In this document: positions 58,612-64,000 of the stretch, one piece after another
Layout: every line of letters starts with the position of its first letter
Numbering within the stretch: the stretch's first letter is position 1
Assembly (NCBI GenBank): GCA_019752575.1
Contig: JAIELW010000004.1
Coordinates: 1 to 64,000, forward strand
Origin: Xanthobacteraceae bacterium
Lineage (GTDB): Bacteria > Pseudomonadota > Alphaproteobacteria > Rhizobiales > Xanthobacteraceae
Reading direction: 5' to 3'
Length of the DNA: 64,000 nucleotides
The notes under the pieces: generated by a model
Told to the model about the DNA's origin: nothing
The model's input: the letters and a program-made list of their open reading frames with translations, nothing else
The model's database searches: none
Program-made: the position numbers and the translations under genes

Positions 58612-59508
58612 ATGAACATGCCGATCCGGAATACCGAGAATGTCGTGGCATTGCCGCAGTCAAGCGCGGAAGTGTTGCCGATGCCCGCAAGTCCGGGAAA
58701 GCCGCTTCTTGCGCGCGTACTGCCGGTATTGGGTGAAATCGCGGCGCGCGTCATCCCGCCGCTGATCGTGCTCGCGTTGATCCTGGTCGTCTGGCAATTC
58801 ATGACGAACAGTCCGAAAGCGTCGTTGCCGTCTCCGCTGAAAATTTGGCAGGACTCGAAGGATCTCATTATCGATCCGTTCTTTGTCGCGGGTCCGCAAG
58901 ATATCGGACTCGGCCTGCGCGTGCTGACCTCGCTCACGCGCGTAGCTTATGGCTTCGGTCTCGCAGCGGTCGTCGGTATCCTGCTCGGCGCGATCGTTGG
59001 GCAATCGACCTGGGCCATGCGCGGGCTTGACCCGATCTTTCAGGTGTTGCGCACGGTGCCGCCGCTCGCGTGGCTGCCGCTTTCGCTCGCGGCATTCCGC
59101 GACGCGCAGCCTTCCGCGATCTTCGTGATCTTCATCACCGCGATCTGGCCAGTGATCATCAATACGGCGGTCGGTATCCGCAACATTCCGCAGGACTACC
59201 GCAACGTCGCGCTGGTCCTGAAACTCAATCCGTTTGAATACTTCTACAAGATCATGGTGCCGTCGGCCGCGCCGTACATTTTCACCGGTCTTCGTATCGG
59301 TGTCGGTCTGTCGTGGCTCGCGATCGTTGCCGCTGAAATGCTCACCGGCGGCGTCGGGATCGGCTTCTTCATTTGGGACGCGTGGAACTCGTCGCGGCTC
59401 TCCGACATCGTCGTGGCACTCATCTACATCGGCGTAGTCGGTTTCATCCTCGACCGGCTCGTCGCCGCCGTTTCCACCATCGTCACCCGCGGCACCGCGA
59501 AAGCATAA
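58612..59508 (+). CDS. nrtB: Nitrate ABC transporter permease
   Basis: A 298-residue permease with about 45 cytoplasmic N-terminal residues and six membrane segments. The LRTVPPLAWLPLSLAAFRDAQPSAIFVIFITAIWPVIINT region (residues about 145-185) and NVALVLKLNPFEYFYKIMVPSAAPYIF coupling loop are typical of NrtB/CmpB. The ATG at 58612 follows GGGAG; the frame is open far upstream but overlaps nrtA. The ATPase gene follows after ten bases. Confidence 0.92.
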   Translation: MNMPIRNTENVVALPQSSAEVLPMPASPGKPLLARVLPVLGEIAARVIPPLIVLALILVVWQFMTNSPKASLPSPLKIWQDSKDLIIDPFFVAGPQDIGLGLRVLTSLTRVAYGFGLAAVVGILLGAIVGQSTWAMRGLDPIFQVLRTVPPLAWLPLSLAAFRDAQPSAIFVIFITAIWPVIINTAVGIRNIPQDYRNVALVLKLNPFEYFYKIMVPSAAPYIFTGLRIGVGLSWLAIVAAEMLTGGVGIGFFIWDAWNSSRLSDIVVALIYIGVVGFILDRLVAAVSTIVTRGTAKA

Positions 59509-59518
59509 GGAGCAAGCG

Positions 59519-60307
59519 ATGTATCTCAAGATCGATCACGTCGATAAAATCTTTCAGCGCGGCTCGCAGAGTACGGAAGTCCTGCGTGGCATTACGCTCG
59601 ATGTCGCGAAAGGTGAATATGTTTCGATCATCGGCCACTCGGGCTGCGGCAAGTCCACGCTTCTCAACATCGTTGCCGGTCTGACCGGCACCACCAATGG
59701 CGGCGTCATTCTCGAAGGCCGCCAGGTGGACGAGCCGGGGCCCGACCGCGCGGTCGTGTTTCAGAACCACTCGCTGCTGCCATGGCTCACGGTCTACGAC
59801 AATGTACGGCTCGCCGTGGATAAGGTCTTTTCGAAGACAAAATCCCGCGCTGCGCGCGATGCCTGGACGCTGCACAATCTCGATCTCGTGCAAATGGTGC
59901 ATGCGAAGGACAAGCGCCCGGCGGAAATTTCAGGCGGCATGAAGCAGCGTGTCGGCCTCGCCCGTGCGCTTGCGATGGAGCCCAAGGTTCTTCTGCTCGA
60001 CGAGCCGTTCGGCGCGCTCGATGCGCTCACCAGAGCGAATTTGCAGGAAACTGTAATGGCTTTGCACCAGAAGCTCGGCAACACCGTCATGATGATCACG
60101 CACGATGTCGATGAGGCCGTGCTGCTTTCCGACCGTATCGTGATGATGACGAACGGTCCGGCGGCAAAGATCGGCGAAGTGCTGGAGGTCCCGCTCGCGC
60201 GGCCTCGCAAGCGGCTCGATCTGGTGTCCGATCCCGTTTACATCAAGTGCCGCGCGGCGGTGCTGAAATTCCTCTACGAGCGGCACCGCTACGTCGAGGC
60301 TGCCTGA
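59519..60307 (+). CDS. nrtC: Nitrate ABC transporter ATP-binding protein
   Basis: A 262-residue single-domain ATPase. Walker A GHSGCGKST, Q-loop VFQNHSLLPWLTVYDNV, signature ISGGMKQRVGLARAL, Walker [13 protein letters not shown] and H-loop ITHDVDEAV are intact. It lacks the binding-protein-like C-terminal domain of cyanobacterial NrtC, so it is NrtD-like or NasD-like in domain content; nrtC is used here for gene order. Powers the NrtA/NrtB importer. Confidence 0.9.
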   Translation: MYLKIDHVDKIFQRGSQSTEVLRGITLDVAKGEYVSIIGHSGCGKSTLLNIVAGLTGTTNGGVILEGRQVDEPGPDRAVVFQNHSLLPWLTVYDNVRLAVDKVFSKTKSRAARDAWTLHNLDLVQMVHAKDKRPAEISGGMKQRVGLARALAMEPKVLLLDEPFGALDALTRANLQETVMALHQKLGNTVMMITHDVDEAVLLSDRIVMMTNGPAAKIGEVLEVPLARPRKRLDLVSDPVYIKCRAAVLKFLYERHRYVEAA

Positions 60308-60316
60308 GACGCTGTC

Positions 60317-61531
60317 ATGAAGCAGCGTCTTGTCATCGTCGGCAGCGGAATGGCGTCGGGCAGGATGCTTGAGCATCTCTGCGCCGATGCGCCCGATTTA
60401 TTCGACATAACGCTGTTCGGAGCAGAGCCGCACGGAAACTACAACCGCATCATGCTGTCGCCCGTGCTCGCGGGTGAGGAAACGTTCGGCGAAATCGTAA
60501 CGCACGATGCGGCTTGGTACGCAGCGCGTAACATTTCGTTCCGCTTCGGCGAGGCTGTGACGAAAATCGACCGCGAACGGAAGGTTATCGTCTCGCGCAA
60601 TGGCGAAACCGCTTACGATAAGCTCGTCATTGCGACGGGATCAGCGCCTTTCATCCTTCCGGTCGCCGGCAAGGATTTGCGTGGCGTGGTTGCATTCCGC
60701 GACCTCGACGATGTCGAAACCATGCTGACAGCCGCTGCAAAGCCAGACGCGAAAGCGGTCGTTATCGGAGGCGGATTGCTGGGCCTCGAAGCAGCCGCGG
60801 CGCTAAAGAAGCGCGGGATGGATGTTGTGCTGCTTCATCTCATGGATCATTTGATGGAGTTGCAGCTCGACCCGCCGGCGGCGCGGCTTCTGCAAAACGA
60901 ACTCGAAGGGCGCGGCATCCGCGTCCGCTGCCGCGCAGAGACAAAAGCGCTGCTCGGTCATAAGCGCATCGAAGCGGTGCTGCTCGACGACGGCACGATC
61001 TATCCTGCCGATCTCGTCGTGATGGCAGCGGGTATCCGGCCCGAGACACGGATTGCAACCGACGCGGGCCTCCATGTCGAGCGCGGCGTTCTAGTGGACG
61101 ATCGGATGCAGACGTCCGATTCCGATATTTTCGCGGTTGGCGAGTGCGCCGAACACGACAGCCGCTGTTACGGCTTTGTTGAGCCGCTCTACGAGATGGC
61201 TGCCGTCGCCGCGCAGTCATTGGCCGGTATTGAAGCGCGGTTCCGTCCGCTGAAGTTTGCCACGAACCTTAAGGTGACTGGCGTGCATGTCTTTTCCGCC
61301 GGTGACTTCATGGGGGGTACGGATTGCGAGCGCATTTTATACAGCGATCCGTCGCTCGGCGTTTACAAGAAGCTGGTTCTTAGGGGTGACAAGCTCGCGG
61401 GCGCGGTGCTGTTCGGCGATACCGCCGACGGCCAATGGTACCTCGAGCTGATACGCGCGCAGACCTCGGTCGCGGCAACGCGAAACAACCTTGCGTTTGG
61501 CCGTGCCCTTGCGATGCGAAAGGCGGCCTGA
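60317..61531 (+). CDS. FAD/NAD(P)-dependent oxidoreductase (nitrate/nitrite reductase electron transfer)
   Basis: A 404-residue pyridine nucleotide-disulfide-type oxidoreductase resembling the N-terminal part of NirB. FAD site VIVGSGMASGRMLEHL at the start, ATGSAPF near residue 108, NAD site AVVIGGGLLGLEAAAAL near residue 152, and IFAVGECAEH near residue 272. It lacks the siroheme and BFD domains of full NirB. It lies nine bases after the nrt ATPase and just before nirA, so it probably passes electrons from NAD(P)H to the assimilatory nitrate or nitrite reductase. Confidence 0.87.
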   Translation: MKQRLVIVGSGMASGRMLEHLCADAPDLFDITLFGAEPHGNYNRIMLSPVLAGEETFGEIVTHDAAWYAARNISFRFGEAVTKIDRERKVIVSRNGETAYDKLVIATGSAPFILPVAGKDLRGVVAFRDLDDVETMLTAAAKPDAKAVVIGGGLLGLEAAAALKKRGMDVVLLHLMDHLMELQLDPPAARLLQNELEGRGIRVRCRAETKALLGHKRIEAVLLDDGTIYPADLVVMAAGIRPETRIATDAGLHVERGVLVDDRMQTSDSDIFAVGECAEHDSRCYGFVEPLYEMAAVAAQSLAGIEARFRPLKFATNLKVTGVHVFSAGDFMGGTDCERILYSDPSLGVYKKLVLRGDKLAGAVLFGDTADGQWYLELIRAQTSVAATRNNLAFGRALAMRKAA

Positions 61532-61532
61532 A

Positions 61533-63293
61533 ATGTCCGCCGACTTCAGCCCCGAACAGAAACGTTATCTCGAAGGCTTCGCCTCCGGACTGCAAACCGC
61601 GCGTGCGGCACGCGGCGTTGGCGCGCAAGCGGGAACAAACGCACCTTCCGGACCTGATGCTGCGCATCACGCGGCACAGGCGCGTTTCGAGTCTGAAGGC
61701 AAAAAGCTGGCCGCCGAAGAAAAGGGCAAGCGTGAAGAGCACGCGTTTGATGCCTATGCGCGATTGAAAGATCAGGCAGAGGGCGGAACCTTCCCGAAGG
61801 GACAGGATATTTTCCGCTGGAAATATCACGGCCTTTTTTATGTAGCGCCGGCGCAGGATTTCTTCATGTGCCGTTTGCGCATCGCGAACGGAATCTTGAG
61901 AGCGTGGCAGTTCGCGGCGCTCGCCGAGATTGCCGCGCGGCATGGCGGTGGCTATTCGCACGTGACGACACGCGCTAACCTGCAGATCCGGGAGATTCCT
62001 GCCGCTGACGGTCCGGCGCTGATCGAAAAGATCGTCGATATCGGTCTCGCAACCAAGGGATCGGGCGCGGACAACATCCGCAACGTCACCGGCACGCCGA
62101 CCGCCGGCATAGACCCGCAGGAGCTTCTCGATACGCGGCCCTATGCGCGCGAATGGCATCACCGCATTCTCAACGATCGCGGTCTTTACGGATTACCGCG
62201 CAAGTTCAATGTCGCTTTCGACGGCGCAGGCATCGTGCCCGTGCTGGAAGACACCAACGACATCGGTTTTCAGGCGGTTGAGGTGCTGGACGGCTTTGAT
62301 ATTGAGCCGGGGGTCTGGTTCCGGCTCGCGCTTGGCGGCATCACCGGGCACAGAGATTTTGCGCGCGACACCGGCGTGATCGTAAGGCCGCATGAGGCGG
62401 GGAAGGTCGCTGACGCGATCGTGCGCGTCTTCATTGACCACGGCGACCGCACCAATCGCAACAAGGCGCGTCTGAAGTATGTTCTCGATGCCTGGGGTTT
62501 CGAGAAGTATCTCGCGGCGGTCGAGGAAAAACTCGGCGAGAAGCTTACACGCGTTTCTGCTGAAGCGGTGAAGCCGCGGCCGCCGTTCGACCGTCTTGCG
62601 CATATCGGCGCGCACGAGCAGAAACAAAAGGGACTTTACTGGCTCGGTGTCGTTCTGCCGGTTGGCAAAGTAACCGCCGAGCAGATGCGCGGGCTCGCGA
62701 AGATTTCGACGGATTTGGGTGATGGCGATATTCGCCTGACCGTGTGGCAAAACCTTCTGATTTCTGGAGTTCCGGCTGACAAGATCGCGCTTGCGGAAGC
62801 GGCGATCGAAAAACTCGGACTTTCCACAAAGGCAACGTCGGTGCGCGCAGGTCTCGTTGCCTGCACCGGCAGCAAGGGATGCCGTTTCTCCGCCTCCGAT
62901 ACCAAAGGCCATGCCGCGGCGATTGCCGATTATTGCGACGAGCGCGTGCAACTCGACAGACCGGTAAACATTCATCTCACCGGATGTCACCATTCCTGTG
63001 CACAGCATTATATCGGCGACATCGGTTTGATCGGTGCGCGCGTCGAGACCGGCGCGGAAGGCGAAACGGTCGAGGGTTATCACGTTCATGTCGGCGGCGG
63101 CTTCGGACCCGAAGCCGCGATCGGACGCGAGATTTATCGCGACGTGAAGGCGGAAGAAGCGCCGGAGCTGATCGCACGCATGCTGCGGGGGTATCTCGCG
63201 CATCGCTCCGGCGATGAGACGTTCCTGGCATTCTCGAAGCGGCAGGAAGTCGATGTGCTGCGCACGATCTTCGACGCGGAGGCGGTAGAATGA
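61533..63293 (+). CDS. nirA: Assimilatory nitrite reductase, ferredoxin-type (siroheme/[4Fe-4S])
   Basis: A 586-residue NirA-like reductase. The ligands are ACTGSKGC (Cys-x5-Cys) and GCHHSC (Cys-x3-Cys). HVTTRANLQIREI and the second-repeat RLTVWQNLLISGV bind siroheme. It reduces nitrite to ammonium with six electrons. A hydrophilic N-terminal stretch of about 80 residues, rich in Ala and Lys, precedes the core. The ATG at 61533 overlaps the end of the oxidoreductase gene region without overlap of stops; the stop overlaps the next start (ATGA). Its siroheme would come from CysG. Confidence 0.92.
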   Translation: MSADFSPEQKRYLEGFASGLQTARAARGVGAQAGTNAPSGPDAAHHAAQARFESEGKKLAAEEKGKREEHAFDAYARLKDQAEGGTFPKGQDIFRWKYHGLFYVAPAQDFFMCRLRIANGILRAWQFAALAEIAARHGGGYSHVTTRANLQIREIPAADGPALIEKIVDIGLATKGSGADNIRNVTGTPTAGIDPQELLDTRPYAREWHHRILNDRGLYGLPRKFNVAFDGAGIVPVLEDTNDIGFQAVEVLDGFDIEPGVWFRLALGGITGHRDFARDTGVIVRPHEAGKVADAIVRVFIDHGDRTNRNKARLKYVLDAWGFEKYLAAVEEKLGEKLTRVSAEAVKPRPPFDRLAHIGAHEQKQKGLYWLGVVLPVGKVTAEQMRGLAKISTDLGDGDIRLTVWQNLLISGVPADKIALAEAAIEKLGLSTKATSVRAGLVACTGSKGCRFSASDTKGHAAAIADYCDERVQLDRPVNIHLTGCHHSCAQHYIGDIGLIGARVETGAEGETVEGYHVHVGGGFGPEAAIGREIYRDVKAEEAPELIARMLRGYLAHRSGDETFLAFSKRQEVDVLRTIFDAEAVE

Positions 63294-64000
63294 CCGTCAA
63301 TGCGCAACCCGTGCTGCCGACCATCGTTCCGGAGAGCGCGCCGTTTTCCGATGACCAGCGCGCATGGCTGAACGGATTTTTCGCAGGACTCGTTTCGCTC
63401 GATCAGATGACGGCGCTTTCGCCTGATCAGGCGAAAGGTTTAATGCCCGAAGGGCCGAAAGGTCCGCTGGACGACGGCGACGATGGCGAAGCGCCGTGGC
63501 ACGATCAGACCCTGCCGCTCGCGGAGCGCATGAAACTTGCCGAGAGCAGACCGCTTCGCCGCAAGATGATGGCGGCGATGGCGCAGCAGGATTGCGGTCA
63601 GTGCGGATATAATTGCGAAGACTATTCGAACGCACTCTTTCTGAAGAGCGAAGAGCGGCTCAATCTTTGCGTTCCGGGCGGAAAAGAAACCAACCGGATG
63701 CTGAAAAAGCTGTTAGAGGAGTTCGGCGACACTGCTCCCGTGGCGGCGCAGACGGCCGACGCGAAGCCGAAGGAAGCATCCGCAGTAGCGCCGGGACGTT
63801 CGCGTGACAATCCGGTGATCGCGAAAATGTCAGCGCGCTATATGTTGAACGGCGAGCGCTCCGAGAAGCGCACGCATCATGTTGATTTCGATCTTTCCGG
63901 TACCGGTCTCGATTACGTCGTTGGCGACTCGTTCGGGGTGTTTCCGGAAAATCATCCGGGTCTTGTCGATGCGGTAATCGCCATGATCGGCGCGCGGCCC
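63290..64000 (+). CDS. Sulfite reductase alpha-like flavoreductase with Fe-S domain, partial
   Basis: The gene is cut by the window end; 237 residues are visible. After an N-terminal segment with SDDQRAWLNGFFAGL comes a Cys cluster CGQCGYNC plus NLCVPGGKETN (about residues 105-145), the pattern of the PF04060-type [4Fe-4S] domain. Then HHVDFDLSGTGLDYVVGDSFGVFP starts a CysJ-like FAD-binding module. No flavodoxin domain precedes it. It overlaps nirA by four bases, so it probably supplies electrons from NADPH to NirA or to a nitrate reductase encoded beyond the window. Confidence 0.85.
   Translation, partial: MTVNAQPVLPTIVPESAPFSDDQRAWLNGFFAGLVSLDQMTALSPDQAKGLMPEGPKGPLDDGDDGEAPWHDQTLPLAERMKLAESRPLRRKMMAAMAQQDCGQCGYNCEDYSNALFLKSEERLNLCVPGGKETNRMLKKLLEEFGDTAPVAAQTADAKPKEASAVAPGRSRDNPVIAKMSARYMLNGERSEKRTHHVDFDLSGTGLDYVVGDSFGVFPENHPGLVDAVIAMIGARP

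Noticed and set aside
57122-58690. Long minus-strand open frame (522 codons) opposite nrtA
   Set aside because: It is antisense to a gene with a signal peptide and clear binding-protein motifs; its own translation shows no family and reflects codon bias of the other strand.
1-64000. CRISPR arrays, rRNA genes, complete insertion sequences
   Set aside because: No regularly spaced repeats, rRNA sequence, transposase gene or terminal inverted repeats were found on reading both strands.

Overview
The window looks like chromosomal DNA of a high-GC alphaproteobacterium of the order Hyphomicrobiales (Bradyrhizobium/Xanthobacteraceae-like). This is inferred from the gene repertoire (many Liv-type importers, plant/rhizobial-style sulfur assimilation with a DUF2849-CysI-DUF934-CysH run and a fused CysN/CysC, and NasS/NasT nitrate control), not from an rRNA gene. 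Nearly all of it is protein-coding. No intact tRNA, rRNA, CRISPR array or insertion sequence was found.

Layout. (1) 1-1180: a lower-GC stretch with a membrane DUF305 protein and one doubtful small ORF. It ends in a terminator and the 3' half of a tRNA, which looks like the edge of an integrated element. (2) 1238-10832: a TetR-headed operon for CoA-thioester catabolism (isomerase/hydratase, CoA ligase, two MaoC hot-dog proteins, alpha/beta hydrolase), divergent from a five-gene branched-chain-amino-acid-type (Liv) ABC importer. (3) 10833-14266: an integrase remnant, an FMN reductase, a truncated small exported protein, an acyl-CoA synthetase and a Crp-family regulator. (4) 14497-24856: a second Liv operon with two permease pairs, then a FixH/YtkA-like protein, an SDR, a class III CoA-transferase and an aldehyde dehydrogenase. 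(5) 24866-36029: class I fumarase, then a GntR / Mo-hydroxylase large subunit / BKACE operon divergent from a third Liv importer plus SDR. (6) 36054-48690: sulfate assimilation (Rrf2 regulator, cysNC, cysD, ferredoxin; divergent cysG, DUF2849, cysI, DUF934, cysH; then sbp-cysTWA and a 7Fe ferredoxin). (7) 48773-55015: a small membrane protein, a PAS/GGDEF/EAL protein, a HerA-like ATPase, an SDR and a nuclease-like exported protein. (8) 55165-64000: nitrate/nitrite assimilation (nasT, nasS, nrtABC, FAD oxidoreductase, nirA and a flavoreductase cut by the window end).

How it fits together. Three times a Liv importer lies beside a transcription regulator and a small set of catabolic enzymes, which suggests three independent uptake-and-degrade modules. 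The third is the best candidate for an undescribed pathway: an SDR and a beta-keto-acid cleavage enzyme are a chemically sensible pair, and a molybdenum hydroxylase large subunit sits between regulator and cleavage enzyme without its usual partner subunits. The sulfur and nitrogen regions are largely canonical. The nitrogen region carries a readable regulatory layout: sigma-54-like promoters before nasT and nrtA, and a terminator hairpin in the nrtA leader as expected for NasT antitermination.
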